The position numbers and the translations under genes are program-made. From Cristatella mucedo (taxonomy: Eukaryota; Bryozoa; Phylactolaemata; Cristatellidae): 64,000 nucleotides of DNA. The notes beneath the pieces were generated by a model. It had not been told where the DNA came from. It saw only the letters and a list, made by a program, of their open reading frames with translations, and did not search any database. The stretch spans positions 1,019,501 through 1,083,500 of the forward strand of contig WPIO01000006.1 of NCBI GenBank assembly GCA_009760855.2. The letters run 5' to 3'. Within the stretch, counting starts at the first letter, position 1. Each line of letters opens with the position of its first letter. Of the stretch, positions 1-12,633 are shown one piece after another.

Positions 1-794
1 ATGCTGCCAAATCCGAAATCTTGTCGGCGTCAGTAATTACTTTATGCCATTGCTGTTTGACCTCAATCGGCTCGACCGCTCCGAACTGTTTTGGGTGTTT
101 GATGCACGTTTGGCCCATTTGGGGCTGTCCTGCCGTTGGGGAGACATTTTGTTCCTCGCTTCCTTTCGATGTTTCGTACGAGTGTGTTCTGGCAATGTCG
201 TGTGGTGCTGTAACAAAAGAAATGCCAGCCTATCGGTGCAGCTAAATGAACAGATTATACTAAAAGAATCGATTTACTTTTGAATGGCCCTTACATTTGT
301 GTGGTTGTTTGGCTGTTACTTGCGCACTGTTCTTTGTGGAGATTCCCCGTGTGCGAGCTATTACTTAGTTAGCTGAATTTGTTTTTGTTGAAGAAAGTCC
401 TGGCAACTGGCCAAGCACTGGGTCTGCTTGTGTTTAGCATCGTGCAGCTAGCAGGCCACGCGTTGAGCTAACACTGTAAGCTCGATACGACGTAGACCTG
501 AGTGAAGGCATTCCAATAAATATAAATGTATAAATAAATATGATAATTCATTTGTTTAGCGCTTTAAGATAACTTAATCGCTATCGCGGCCCTTCACACA
601 TGCTGCAGGGCTTGAGCTCCCCTTCCCCCTCCGTGAAAGCATCTCGTGAAGGCATTCAAGAGCCTTTGGTGCTCATCCTGTCCTCAAACGCAAAATGCTG
701 TGTTAACTGCAAGTGTGGCAGTGTCACTATATGCATGCAGCCTGCTGTTAACCCGAGCTGCAATGTTTCTTGGTGTCCTCTTCTTTCTGCCCAG
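1..794 (+). other. probable intron of the BORCS5-like gene; no exon recognised
   Basis: No convincing coding exon was found. The two short overlapping frames at 21-283 show no family resemblance. An AT-rich stretch near 515-560 carries several AATAAA-like strings on the + strand, but no gene end can be attached to them. Confidence 0.35.
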
Positions 795-1118
795 ATTGAC
801 TTTGCGATCAAGGTACTCTCCGACAGAATGTCGGAGCGCCAGAAGCTGATGGCCAAGTATGCAGAGCAGATGCTGAAAACTCAGGACCTGTCGCGCAGCC
901 TCAACAAGCTCTCCATGTCACTTCGGCAGACGGTGTCTCTCGTCGAGTCTTTGAACGATACGCTGCCCCCTCAGGACAGGCTGGAGAAGCTGGAGCTGTC
1001 GCCACACTCGCCTCAGATTCCGACTGCTGCGACATCGAACCTGGTAGGCGCAAATGTCGAGTCGACAGAAGCATGTGCAGCCGTAGTAGAATCGCAGCTT
1101 CCGACAATCGCCTCGTGA
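795..1118 (+). CDS. BORCS5: BORCS5-like (BLOC-1-related complex subunit 5), last coding exon, partial gene
   Basis: The reading frame from 795 encodes 107 residues ending at TGA 1116-1118. Its core, SERQKLMAKYAEQM followed by SLRQTVSLVESLN and LPPQDRLEKLEL, aligns in order with the conserved C-terminal helix of BORCS5 (the ERQ...KYAEQ...QTV.LL..LN..LP...RLE pattern). In animals BORCS5 is the myristoylated BORC subunit that links lysosomes to ARL8 and kinesin. A pyrimidine-rich tract ending in CAG at 792-794 is the likely splice acceptor and the codon phase starts cleanly at 795, so the apparent ORF beginning at 600 is intron read-through. After the core the tail is Ser/Ala/Val-rich and unlike the family, which is normal for a variable C-terminus. 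Earlier exons, including the myristoylation site, lie left of the window. Identification is by pattern memory; I am fairly confident. Confidence 0.75.
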   Translation: MDFAIKVLSDRMSERQKLMAKYAEQMLKTQDLSRSLNKLSMSLRQTVSLVESLNDTLPPQDRLEKLELSPHSPQIPTAATSNLVGANVESTEACAAVVESQLPTIAS

Positions 1119-1655
1119 TGTCAGCCGTGGAATGGATGTCGTGTGCGGCTGAACCGCCGTGCAACTCTGCTGCGAGCCTGCCAGCATTGAAAGCCGGGCG
1201 ATGCAGTTGGCGCAATTTTTCTCGGGGTGACAAACTTTGTGCCGGTGTACTCCGGGCCGTCAGAAAAGCGGCCTTCTTTTTCAGGAATGTTTGCTGGATG
1301 CACAATCGTGCACCCCTTGCGAGGCATCTCACTTGCAGTCGTTGGCTTCTGCGTCTGCCTAAATCGGCAACAGTGAACAATGGACTGTTCAACTGCAAGC
1401 CTACTTGTGAGCTGGCTTCCTGACACATTGCATAATTCATAGCATCTGACCATTCCTCTGCAGCGAGGCCTTGGTGCATGCTCACGACCAGCCATTAGTC
1501 CCTGGTTGACCGATTCTGCACTATTAGTTCGGGATCCCAGTGTCGCTAGCAATCAGTTGCCATACCATAATTCATTCGCGAGGCCCCTCGCGTGGGCATG
1601 GACATTTTTACATCGTTAAGTTAGATTCGAAGAATAAAGCTCGTATGCCCTTTCT
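1119..1655 (+). other. 3' UTR and poly(A) signal of the BORCS5-like gene
   Basis: After the stop codon the sequence is non-coding and contains an AATAAA hexamer at 1633-1638, the first on this strand after the CDS. Cleavage would be expected 15-25 bases later. A UTR of about 530 bases is plausible. The exact end is inferred. Confidence 0.5.
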
Positions 1656-2590
1656 TCTTACATGATCTTTACCCACGAGCATGTTGATTATAGCAAAGCA
1701 GTGTGCTTAATGCAACAGTTCTTTGCTAGGTTTTGGCTATGACAGCCCTCCGATTGCATGGTGATGTCTCGTGCTCCGGCTTGTCAAGCAAGGACATCTC
1801 AGTTTGTGCTCATCTCGTGAAAACCATCTAAACGAGACCAGCCTAGACATGTACTATGAATAGCGATCCCGGAGGCGAGCTGTGAGTGGCACATCCACCC
1901 CGCGACGGCCTCTTACTTTGTCTCATGCCGATCGTTGCACTAAACCCCTTTGCAATTAAGAGACCGAGAAATGAATGCGCTATCGCTAGCACGTCCGATC
2001 GTCCGTCTGAGTTGAACCTATCGCCTTCGACAGCTGAAGACAAGTCCAACCAATGAACTCATTTCGATTCGTTCACTGTACTGGCCACACCACTGCGTAG
2101 CTTGTACGCGTAACCTGCCTGCAAGTATACCAATACCGTCAGCCAGCTTTCGCTGCTGCATCCGCCGAATCGATGGAGCTAAGAATAAATGCCTGCTGTA
2201 TATAAATAGCAAGCTGCAATTTGGGACGACGAAAGCCGCCCACGCAGCCGTCGGCCGGCTGATTTAGGACGCGCTACCTGGCTGGTGGAACGGATGCGTG
2301 TCCGTCGGTTTACGGCATCGCATCGCTAGGCTGGCCCACGTTGTGCTGTCTGAGCGTTATTAATACCGCGATTTTGCTCACTGCGTCCGTTTCATTTGAG
2401 ACTAAAGCGAAACCTCGGCACACAGTTACACGCAGCCCAGTGCCGTAAGGGCACATAAAGCAATACCTGGAAGTATACGGTTACACGGGAACAGACACTC
2501 GTTGCTTCAACCTCAAAGCAGAGGACTTTTGGAATTGGACTCGCTGGCAACTGCGACGAATATATTTCGATTTCCTTCCACGCATCGACT
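1656..2590. other. intergenic, no gene seen
   Basis: Balanced base composition with no long frame, tRNA or recognised repeat. The sequence grades into the CpG-rich block that starts near 2590. Confidence 0.4.
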
Positions 2591-3780
2591 TCGATAGCGA
2601 CCGCTGATGTGCGCAGTGCAAGAAACTAGCGACCGCGCTGGCGGGGCCTGGAGTGCGTCTAGCGCCGCAGTTCGCCACATCGTCTGCGTGAGCAGCGTGC
2701 ACGGGCGGCGTCGGGTGGCGTCTGCCTGCACATTCGGCATCGCAGGCTCCTCAACCTTGGCACCTGAAGCCGCGGAGCGGAGCGCAGCGCGATAGCCCGA
2801 CCGACCGCGAACCGGTTGCCCACCAGCGGCGAGTCGAGTATTTAGCGCGCGCCTGAGCGCTGCCGCGTGCGGCTGGAGCCGCGGGCCTGCTGCGGCCGCA
2901 CGGTGACCCGAGCGCCATCTACGCGGCACCCACCGACGGCAGGCTGGGTGACTGAACCTGTATGCCTGAAGCCGATCTCGCAAGAGGCTCGCAGCCTCCC
3001 TGCATGGGCGCGCCGAGGGGACTTGGAGATGGCGACGCCGCCGCCCCCCCCCAGCCCCGCGAGAAATGCGGGGAAGAGCGCAGCGTGCCCTAAGACGAGC
3101 CGCACCGAGGCCCCCTTCAGGCTCTTGGAGGAGCCGCCAAAAGCCAAAGTTCAGCCGTCTCGGATTGCGTCCGGCCCAAGCAGGTCGCTGCGGGGATTCA
3201 CTCGTGCGGCGTCTGCGGATCGAGATGGCGCCGCCGAAGCCGAGGCTGCGCTCCGGCCGACGCTCGCGGTCCGTCGCGCAGTATCGCGGACGCTGCTGCT
3301 CGCGTTTTCCCCTCGCGCCGACGCGCGAGCGCGATGCACCGACGGAAGAAGCCGCGGCGCGCGCGCCGCACCCGGAAGCGGTCGACATAAGCGGCGGTTC
3401 GCGCGGCAATTGCAGCAGCCGGCGGCCCATTTCCCCCCCGCTCGCTACGGAGCGAATCGAACTGGCCGCAGGCAGCGCTGAAAGCGAACAATGCCACCAG
3501 CGCGGACGCGCTCGCCACAGGTCGTCGGCGCTCGCCTAACAGGAAATTACCAACCGGGTCAATTAGCTGAACTCGCGGCGATTGCGGGAGACGCGGCGCT
3601 AGGGCGATGACGCTTGCGCGAATAAACTGCCGAGGCCACTCGCTCTAGTCGCAGCACCGGAATTCGATCTCGCTAGGAAGCCTCGGTTTCGCATTGTCGC
3701 TGCGCGGCCGGCGCCAAAATGCCGGCGCGCGCGCGCGACGAGAAAGACGCGGGCCGTCCTTTCCGTTTCGCTAGCCTGGG
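2590..3780. promoter_or_regulatory. CpG-rich block (CpG-island-like)
   Basis: Dense CG dinucleotides, GC runs and few stop codons on either strand. Long frames exist on both strands (for example 2513-3430 minus and 2867-3481 plus), but their Arg/Ala/Pro/Gly-rich products look like translated CpG DNA and no domain is recognisable. It probably marks a promoter or first-exon region. A TATAAAAG at 3837-3844 lies just downstream. Confidence 0.35.
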
Positions 3781-3836
3781 TCAATGAGCGAGAGCGGCCG
3801 CTCCGAGCCTGCTTGCGAAGCGGAAGCCTTAGAAGC

Positions 3837-3844
3837 TATAAAAG
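3837..3844 (+). promoter_or_regulatory. candidate TATA box
   Basis: TATAAAAG sits at the downstream edge of a CpG-rich block, with GC-rich sequence following. No start codon with a sustained frame follows: the ATG at 3928 hits a stop within nine codons. Any transcript would begin with a non-coding exon. Confidence 0.25.
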
Positions 3845-4599
3845 TCTCTCGCCGTTTGTTTTCGAATCGCTGCGAGGCAACTCGGCCGCCGATTCGGACG
3901 CGACAGAGAGCACCAACCAAGCAACATATGGCGGAGGGAGGAGTTGGTACATAGCTAAACATACCTGAATGACGCACGCAGACCGATACGCGGATATGGC
4001 GGATCCTCACGATGCAGGAATCAAATGGAGCGAACTGTAGTTCCGTTTTAGTGCCAAGTTCCGGTTACATGCGCAGCGCTCGGCGGACCGAAAAAAATGC
4101 GTCTGCTCAGCATATCCTCGTACAGATGACCTTTCCTCGATGCTGATCAACTTTCTGCATACAAAGGAGGACAAACAAATATTTATCAATTAGCACGCTC
4201 AATGGCCTAGAGGGAGATTTACCTCTATTGGAGCGCTATGAAACTGCTTGTTAATATCAAATTGAGCAACTGGCGACCGCGTCTCACTCATAACGCAGAC
4301 GCTGTCGTCGTCGATGTCGTCGGCGTCAATGCACGGCGGCTACAATTTTAATCTCGCTGGCCGTGCTGAATTACGATCTCCCGAATCGGTTTTGAAGGAT
4401 TCGCGATAGCCGTTTTCGCGATTACGGTTTGAAGGTGCCACGGCGCTGACGTTTAGCATTTTACGAGATGGCTCTCGCCACGCGGTCATTGGCCAGTGCA
4501 ATGCCGCGCTGCGTTGCGAATAGGTCGTCTCAACGGATGTAAGTAGCGTCGGAAGTAAGTAACTGAAGTAAGTAATGTCGCGAGTAAGTCGTCTCAGTT

Positions 4600-4631
4600 G
4601 AAGGCCATGGTCCGCCCGGACCGTGGCCTTC
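4600..4631. repeat. 32-bp near-perfect palindrome
   Basis: Two 15-base arms, GAAGGCCATGGTCCG and its reverse complement with one mismatch, flank a 2-base centre. Nothing coding overlaps it. Confidence 0.8.
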
Positions 4632-4779
4632 TACTACCTTTATCGGACTAGTCGGCAGGCTTGTTTTCGGCGGGTTTACCAGGCAACCGCCGCAGCGAGC
4701 GACCGGCACGGTTTGAAACTTGCTCAAGTCACTTGCGGTAACGTCAGGGCTCTACCGCCATTTGTCTTGGCGTGCCTAA

Positions 4780-5460
4780 AAGCTGCGCGCTTGCAGGACG
4801 CGACTCCCATCGCTTCGATGGCGAGCGCACGCTCCCGTAGGCATCGCCTTCAGTTTATCGTAGCAGGCGAGCCTCCTTTGCGTCTCCTCGCGAGCCGCGT
4901 CCGGCCAGCCGACGCTCGCCGCACGGCTGCTAAACGTTTCGGCGTTTGCGTTTCGGCCCGGTACCCAACACCTAGGCTCCGGCGGCGGCGACGGTGGCGG
5001 CGGCGGCAGCGGCGGCGGTGCGGCCCGACGCGCTTCCGGTGGTGCAGTCCGATCGGTGACCTCGCCGCGGCTCTCGCCGGTGAGCGTGCGGCGCTGCCGG
5101 GTGGCGGGCGCCCGCGCAGAAGACGCCCCCGCCGGACCGTCGACCGCAATTGGCCGCGGGCGCAATTTGCCTCTCCGCCCGCGCGGCGGCCGCGCGGGGC
5201 GTCGCAGGTTCGCTGGAGTGCACGTGGCGGGGCGGCTCCAGCCGTTAAGTTGCGAGGCGCACGGCGAGCCGCGCAACAACAGCACCGCGCCGCGCCGCCG
5301 CCGACGAGCCGTGAGGCTGTTCGGGCAACGGCCATTCGTCCTGCCGGGGCAGCGGAACTATTCATCAGGCGAGGAATTCGCACAGGATAGCGGAAGTGCT
5401 CCGCGGCTGGCGATGTTGTCTCTTTTTGAAGGTTCCGTGAATTCCGGTCGTGCTCGTGAG
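4780..5460. promoter_or_regulatory. CpG-rich block with GGC/GGT triplet runs
   Basis: Very high GC, including a CGG/GGC-type triplet-rich stretch around 4981-5030. Frames are open on both strands with Arg/Ala/Pro-rich products. No start, splice or domain evidence selects one as a gene. CpG-island-like. Confidence 0.3.
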
Positions 5461-5469
5461 TGAATTAAG

Positions 5470-8050
5470 AAGAGGTTGTCGAAGCGAGACGTTGGCGCCT
5501 ACGCCAGCTTGTCGCGCGCTTGCCTGCAAACGACTGACACTTCACGCGCCGTCCAGGAGTCGACGCGCAATCCTTTTCCCAGACTCTTAGCCTATCTAGT
5601 GGAGGCGATATGGATGCGTCTTTAGTTGAGGTTTTACAGCTGTGCTTTAAAGCAATAATTTCATATGTGGAACTGCAATACTGACTTTGAGAGAGGCGCC
5701 GGCCGGCGTCTCTAGGACGGGCAGGTTGTCCGGTCGGTTGGAGCAAGGAGACGCCCGGAAGAGTACAAACCGCCATCATTTCCAGCAGTGTGCACGAACG
5801 TCTGCTGAAAATAATGTATTAACGGGCAATTGCTACTATGGTGGCCCGTGCCCTTATGCTCGCGTCACGCGAATAGAGGCTCAAAGAGATATTCGTGGTG
5901 TAGGAGTTTAGGAGTTTTGAAGCAACAGTAGCTTCAGTTAATATATTTTTTTTAAACGCGAGTGAGAGAATAAGTCCGTCCGCCTCGTAAACATATAAGA
6001 CACCGAAGTCAAGTAGCGTTGTACCCTTTGTGGTGTACTGCGATGGCGAGTATTCGACGAGGCTCAAGTCCATAAAAACAGGATAGTATTTGAAAATTTG
6101 CTTGTAGAGAGCAATAGGTACAGCATTCATTCTCACAGTTGAACATTGAACGTTTAATTGCGTCTCGAATCATGAATTACTGACGAGCAGGCTTTTGATC
6201 ATCCCGTCATTTAATGATATAGTTAAAAGCCATGTTTAAAAGCTTTGGAGATTACGACTAGTGGAACAGCTAACAATGAAGGGCCTGACCGGGAGACTCA
6301 GTCTTAACGACCGTCTACCCGACAGTAAGTTATTATGCAAATCCCTTTCGCAGCTGAACGCTTATATCTATGACCTTGGATTTTAAAATAGCTTCGTGGT
6401 TACGCGCTATTATTTTGTGATTATTCGGATTGGAGCTAAAACCATTAAGGTCGGCTGCAGTATAGAGGCAGGAAAGCCTTGGTGGCTTTTTGTATCTCCG
6501 CTTGCAAAACAAGGAATAACCAGCCACGGAAATAAGGAATAACCAGCGACAAGAACCGAAAGCTCGAGAACCGCTGCATCATTAAGTGCAATCACCTGAC
6601 ACCTGGGGCCTTGGACCCACTTAAACTACGGTTTTTGGTACGGCATTAAACAGATTTTTGCAGGATAGCATCTGATTTGGCTAGACGCCGGTGAATCGGT
6701 GGCGGGGAAGGCGGTGTTGGTTTCGGATGGCAGAACAAGTTTGTTCTACTTACGATAGCAGTATCGCTAGCGTGGGGCGAGAGAACTTCTAGGCAGCCGC
6801 CCGTAATTGGATTGTCTCGATGGTCACTTAGCATTACGTGTAAAGATAAGGTTTTAGGAGCATTCATTTCTGATAGCTTTACGCTGAAAAAAGAAACTAT
6901 TCAAGCTATTTGACTCACGAAGGCGTGGGCTAATCGAGTGAAATTGTATCAACTATCTGCTACGTGAGACCGCATCATCAGCGCAGACAGTAAAAATGAA
7001 GGCGATTCTCATTCGGAGTGATTATTTGGCAGGGAGAAAAAGTACCGGACCGAGCGAAAAATATTGCAACCGACTTCACGTTCACAGTCGGCACCAGTGC
7101 AGCGGTATTAAAACAACCTTAACAAATAAGATGGCACAAAATGCTGCTGATAGGGCTGCTCTTCGTGAAAGTCGCAACGGCTGCATTGTACATATTTTCA
7201 CTAACCTGCATTGGCTCTGAACCAAGCAGCGTATCAACTATTAAAAGATCGATATATAATTATCGATCAATTGTAGGTACCTCCGTTCTCTTTCTCCGAC
7301 CTAACTATTCTAACTGCTAACCGATCAGGCTAGGCATTGCGCCACCGGCTCTTTTGACTGATTCTTAAGTTGTTCTTTCGTTCTCAACCTCAAATCCCTT
7401 GGAGGCCTTGCATATTGATCACATTCTCCACAAGCGGGGAACTCACTCCCAACTGACGCCACAAAATTCCCTAACGCACGTTAAGAAAAGGAAGCGAAAC
7501 AACCATCAATTCCTCAAAGCATTTGCTCTACGCGTGTGATTTTCTTTTTGTTTGCTTGTGCATACTGACACTTGCATTCTACCAATCATCCATTGATACT
7601 TTTCTTCTTTTCACCGTGCGTAAAGTCCCAAGCAAGAGATTTGGCTATTTCAGGGTGCTAAACCAACGACCCATTAGTAATATTTATTGCGAGCAGCTCA
7701 CTGCCCGTGGACTGGCTTCGCTGAGTCATAGTAGCTCCGTCGCGCAAGACAACGCTGCACCATCTTTCGGCTTGACGGAAATGCGCCATCTTGCCCGTGA
7801 CGCAAGTGCGCCACCTGGCGGCGTGACGGACTTTCTCGCTTTAATTAGTAGAGATTCTATATTAGATTATATACGTAAGTTGAGAATCGCGAGATGGCCT
7901 GCTGTGCTGGCTATGCGACCCAATCAGATAATTCACAAAAGCCTGAAGGCGATTATTCTGACCGTTGTTGTCTGCCAAGTTCGGCTCGCCGAGTTTCGTC
8001 GCTATTCTCCAGTCTCTCAAGGGGTGAGATGTATTTACTATTAATATGTT
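5470..8050. other. intergenic, AT-balanced, no gene or repeat recognised
   Basis: I looked for exons, tRNAs, LINE/SINE tails and tandem arrays here and found nothing convincing. Frames are short and show no family resemblance. Confidence 0.35.
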
Positions 8051-8059
8051 TGCGACGAA

Positions 8060-9205
8060 TGCTCGCGTATCGCTTTGTGCCAGCGCTCAGAGCTCGGAAC
8101 GCGGGCCGCCGCCAGTTTACTAGAGAAAATAAAAGGTGGTCACTCCTGCGGATCGGCGGTCGTCGAGCTCAAAATTTGGCTTACACCGGTAAAATCGCCT
8201 TTGCGATAGCCTGGGGCTCCTCAATGCTCCGAGGCTGCGCGGCGCAGCCGCACAGCCTCGGAGCGTCGCGCTTGCGAGCGCGTCGTTCGCTCGCTGTTCC
8301 GCTCCTGTCAGCGGCGCCGCTCGCGCGAGTCGAGTCGAGCATCGCCGCCACCTCGTGCTCCTGCGCCGCCCAGCCACGCCTGAGGCTCGACACCTGCGAC
8401 AGCTCGGACAGCGGCGCGCGCGCGCGTTACACTTCCGCCCCCGACAGCACTGCCGGCGAGCGCGAGCCGGCCGCGCAAAAACGCCCCCGCGCCGCGATCG
8501 TTTCCCGGCGCTTCCGAGCGCCCGCGGCCGCCGCCGACGCCGGTTGCGCAAGCGCCCGGACCCGGCATCGTGGGAGTGCGCGCCCCCTCGTCGTCGCCCT
8601 TCTACCATAGGACTGCGACGCTTCGGCGGCGCCGAGCGTTTTTTCAGAGCGTCCGCCGGGTGCTGACTGTCTACGGCTGCGGCGGCCGGAAGCCTGCTGC
8701 TGCTGAGAGGGCCCGGCATCGAATTTCACAGTTTGGGCAGAGCGTTCCGCGCGCCGACCGTCTTCGGCCCTGGGCCGCATCGGCGGCAGCGGCTGCGTTT
8801 GCGACGAGGCGAAATGTCGGCGCCACGTCCTGTGTCGTCGTCGCCATTCGTCCGAGGTCCGATCCGCAGTGTAGGCGACGTCGCCACAGATATCCGACAC
8901 GAGGCACGCGTGGGACGCATCGATCGCTCTCGCGCCCAGCGCGCTCGCGGAGAGCTCTATATTTAGACACGCTTAGACACGCACAGATCGAGCTGTATGT
9001 ATTCTGGTTCGTCAATGCCAACTTCAACGCAGCCGCGCGTTCAGGCAGCCGCTTCCTGTGCGGCACCGCGCTCGGCGCGATCCTGCGTAGCCGGACGCAG
9101 CAGCGGAATGCGTGCGCTGCGGCGGCGACGATAAGGAATGCGCGCGACCGCGCGTCGCGTCGCACTCTTTTTGACTACGCTCGCGCGTGCGTGCCTCTCT
9201 TGTAG
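8060..9205. promoter_or_regulatory. CpG-rich block with nested hairpins
   Basis: GC-rich and CpG-dense. At 8226-8264 12-base arms GCTCCGAGGCTG and CAGCCTCGGAGC can pair, enclosing a second short inverted repeat (GGCTGCGC / GCGCAGCC). Long frames occur on both strands without recognisable domains. Likely a promoter-type island or a GC-rich untranslated region. Confidence 0.3.
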
Positions 9206-9704
9206 CGCCTTTTTTGTTTTTCGATTGCAGATTGAACGCCCAGAATAACTTTACAAGAAGTCAATATCTCGGTTGGTTGAGTTTCAGCCAGTGGGTTGTT
9301 CACGTCAGTTCTTAAGGGTGGGACGGCGCCTTTCGTCAACCCACAAGCTCACCGCACTTTGGGCAGCAGAGTCGCCGTCGTCGCTCAAAGCCTTAGGATC
9401 ATTAAATTTCGATGCATCGTTGCAATCGTGGCAGCGGCTGATTGATTGGCGTTCGCAAAAGGCACAGTTGCGTCGCCTCTGCCCTACGCACACGCTCAGC
9501 CTGGTCGCTTTCTGGAGCACGACTTTTCATTCTGCCCTCGATCTCGCCCTCACCGGATCTCACGCTCGTTCACTCACACTCGCTCGCTCTCACTGTCACC
9601 GTTTATTAATCTATTTATTTGGGTCAGTCGAATATTCACTCTCATGACACGCATAGCTCCGGCGTGTTTGCTCGTCCGAGCGCTCTCTCTCTCTCTCACT
9701 CTTT

Positions 9705-9980
9705 TTCAAACACGCCTATTTAGGAAAGCATTTAGTGGGTCCCTGTGATTCGTCCTTCATGTGCTTATGCGTGCTGACACTGTGCATGCTGCCACTAACC
9801 ACATTTGCATGCTGACCCTGTACATGTCACCCCTAACCATGCCCATCATTTTGTTTGTTTATCTAGCATGGCATTACTCACCATTCAATTACGTTTCCCT
9901 TTGAAGCAAATGTAAAGCGCCTAGAGAGTGATTGAGTTCTCTGAGGGCGCTTTATCAAGTGCATTATTATTATTATAAGT
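9705..9980 (+). mobile_element. LINE-A 3' terminal fragment
   Basis: The sequence matches the 3' UTR seen in other copies: CTATTTAGGA..CATTTAGTGGGTCC, repeated 'gctgacactg..catgctgccactaacca' phrases, then AAAGCGCC...GGGCGCTTT and an ATT repeat. The last part folds into a hairpin (AAAGCGCC at 9913-9920 with GGCGCTTT at 9946-9953). It is truncated at the 5' side and followed directly by a CT microsatellite. Confidence 0.75.
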
Positions 9981-9982
9981 AT

Positions 9983-10412
<430 letters not shown>

Positions 10413-10650
10413 TTAGCAAGTTTTTTAATTTCTCGCGCTAGAGGCGGCGAGCGTTTTCTGGACATGAGCTGCAACGCAAATTCGACAGTACTTAAGACAT
10501 TCTTGTTTTTCAAATCGCTTGTTGGCCATAGTAATGACGTTTGGATTCGACTTGTTACTCTTTGTAGTACCCTCCTCCATTTTCTCTTTCTCCTCCTCAT
10601 TCTCATTATCTTCTTCCTCGTCCTCATCACGATCCTCGCAAATGCTGCCA

Positions 10651-10739
10651 CACTCTAATCGCTCATTGGGGAGCTGACAAGTCGGCATTTTAAAGCCTGA
10701 ATAATTACGCGAGGTGACGCACCGAGGTTGACGAGGCGG
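10651..10739. repeat. 89-bp duplicated segment, copy 1
   Basis: This segment recurs at 13521-13609 with four visible mismatches in 89 positions. Both copies follow CT-rich tracts. The substitutions would change amino acids in the longest antisense frame, so conserved coding is not supported. Confidence 0.85.
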
Positions 10740-10904
10740 AGCAGCCTTTCTGTCTTGCTGTGATAGCCAAGTAACGCGGAGAGCACACCCGGGCGCCATG
10801 CGCGTAAATCGGTCACGTGACAGGGCTCTACCGACGATAAAATAGTCGAGAAAACTGTGCTCATTGCCAAGAAACAGTGGTGGCGATGAGCCGAAAAACG
10901 AGAG

Positions 10905-11330
10905 AAACGGATGCGCGTTTCAATGGCGATCCATTGCGCTAACCCCGCCCGCCCGGGGGCCTGCAAACTGCAGCGCGTTTCAGCCGCGACCGCGGCCACC
11001 CGCCATGGCTTCCTCGGTCCACGAGATCTCGCAAACGCCGCTCGCTGTTTCACCTCGCGACTCAGCACGTCCGAGTCTTTGCCGCACCCTCAGCTGCTCC
11101 TTGCTCGAGCGGAACGCGAGAGCGCAGCGACAGAGTCGCTGCGCTCTACTCTACACTCAGCTGAGGTCGCCAAGGTTCGCGAGTGCCAGCGCAGTTGTAG
11201 CGGCGCCGAGCCGCTCGAAAGCGGCGCCGAGCGGATGTTTCGTAGTCGGACGAGTTGAGGCGGGGACGGAGCGCCGCTCAAGGTGGCGAGAGCCAGCGAT
11301 GACGCTCGCTGGATCGTCCGGCTGATTTGA
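10905..11330. promoter_or_regulatory. CpG-rich block
   Basis: GC-rich, CpG-dense, open frames on both strands, no domain recognised. It lies between a CT microsatellite region and a SINE-A copy. Confidence 0.25.
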
Positions 11331-11534
11331 TCGTCAGGCCGATTTTCGCTGCACGTTCAGTGTGCTACATTCTCGTTTCTTCGCCAGCGCGTCAATCTAC
11401 CTGCACGAGCATAGCCCGCTCTAGCACGACTTCAAATTGACAGCCGTAGAAGCCAGCGGGTAACAAAGCTAGCATTTTCTAGCGAAGATGGGACGCGTGC
11501 GCTTCCGCCGCAAACGTGCGAGGCATGCCGCGAA

Positions 11535-11668
11535 GCTGGTTTGGCCCAGCGGTAAGGTGCGCGCCCCGGGGACCAAGGTGGTCTCGCAGAGGTCGACGGC
11601 TAGAGCCCCGTGGCGTATGTGCAGCGCCTGAACAGAGTTCCCTTGGGGCGCTCTTCAAATGAATTATA
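11535..11668 (+). mobile_element. SINE-A copy (tRNA-derived)
   Basis: It begins with a tRNA-like head (GCTGGTTTGGCCCAGCGGTA, box A-like) and has a box B-like segment (GGCTAGAGCCCC). The tail GCGCCTGAACAGAG..TTCCCTTGGGGCGCTC resembles the LINE-A 3' hairpin, followed by CAAATGAATTATA. A TG/CG minisatellite starts at its 3' end, a usual place for SINE-tail expansion. Confidence 0.7.
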
Positions 11669-11885
11669 TGTGTGTGCGTGCGTGTGCGTGCGTGCGTGTG
11701 CGTGCGTGCGTGTGCGTGCGTGCGCGTGCGTGCGCGTGCGTGTGCGCGTGCGTGGGCGCGTGCGTGTGCGCGTGCGTGTGCGCGTGCGTGTGCGCGTGCG
11801 TGTGCGCGTGCGTGTGCGCGTGCGTGTGCGCGTGCGTGTGCGCGTGCGTGTGCGTGTGCGTGTGCGTGTGCGTGTGCGTGTGCGT
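11669..11885 (+). repeat. TGTGCG/TGCG minisatellite
   Basis: Alternating purine-pyrimidine array of GTGCGTGCG, then TGCGTGTGCGCG units, then TGTGCG units. Such tracts can adopt Z-DNA. The six-frame Ala/Cys/Arg/His repeats across it are artefacts. Confidence 0.95.
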
Positions 11886-12189
11886 CGACCACAACATAAC
11901 TTAATATTCGTGGAGTGCATCGAGCCGAGATAATAGCTTGACATTGACCCTAATAGAACCAAATTAAAACCGTTATTTACACGTCATGACTTATCAATGC
12001 TTTCGTATGCGCTATGCACGGCTACATATTTTATCGCGTGCTTCTGCCGCGGATTGCTCAATGCGACCGACGTCGTCTACTTATTGCACCTTCGGTCGCT
12101 CACGAATGCCTCCCTTCCCAATGAAGGCAACCTAACGCCGTCGGCGCTGAGTTCCATCCATCGTGAAGCCCAATGGCGTACTCGTTTCG

Positions 12190-12633
12190 CTCAATCCAAG
12201 ATTGAGCTCCGGCAGGCGAGCGTAGCGGCGGGCCGCGCAGCGCGGAGCCTGCAGCTTGCGAGCGCTCCGCGCAAGCGAGCAAAACTCGGCGCTCTCAGAG
12301 AACGCACGGCGAGCAGCTGCCGTCCGCTTCCAGATGGTGCAACAGCGGACTTTTTTTTCGCTTTTCCCCTTAACCGCCTTCGGCGCGTTTCGCATGGAAT
12401 GCGCCCACGCGAGGACGCCCGGAGGGCGCAATTACGGACACGTGTGTGGGCAGCCATTTTACCCGCTCCTAAAGCGCGCCACGCCAAGCGTAGCAAAGCG
12501 TCGGCGGGCGGCAGGCGGCGCTCCCCATTCAGCCAGCGCCTGCGCGCTGAAGGACGGCACTGGCCGGGTGGGTGTGCGCGCCCGGCTCGTGCGGCGCCAC
12601 GCGCTGCGCGCGCGAGCGGCATGCGTCTACATG
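12190..12633 (+). promoter_or_regulatory. CpG-rich upstream region of the neuropeptide gene
   Basis: A CpG-dense block lies directly upstream of the TATA box at 12634 and the prohormone start codon. Frames here are chance products of GC-rich sequence. It is likely the proximal promoter. Confidence 0.4.

Noticed and set aside
600-794. N-terminal extension of the BORCS5 frame from ATG 600
   Set aside because: No resemblance to the family, and a pyrimidine tract plus CAG stands exactly where homology begins, so it is intron.
2513-3430. 305-codon minus-strand frame and overlapping plus-strand frames in the CpG block
   Set aside because: The products are Arg/Ala/Pro/Gly-rich on both strands, as expected for CpG-dense DNA with few stops. 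No domain, start context or splice support.
11479-11933. Long frames of repeated His-Ala, Arg-Thr, Val-Arg or Cys-Ala
   Set aside because: Translations of the TG/CG minisatellite in all frames, not proteins.
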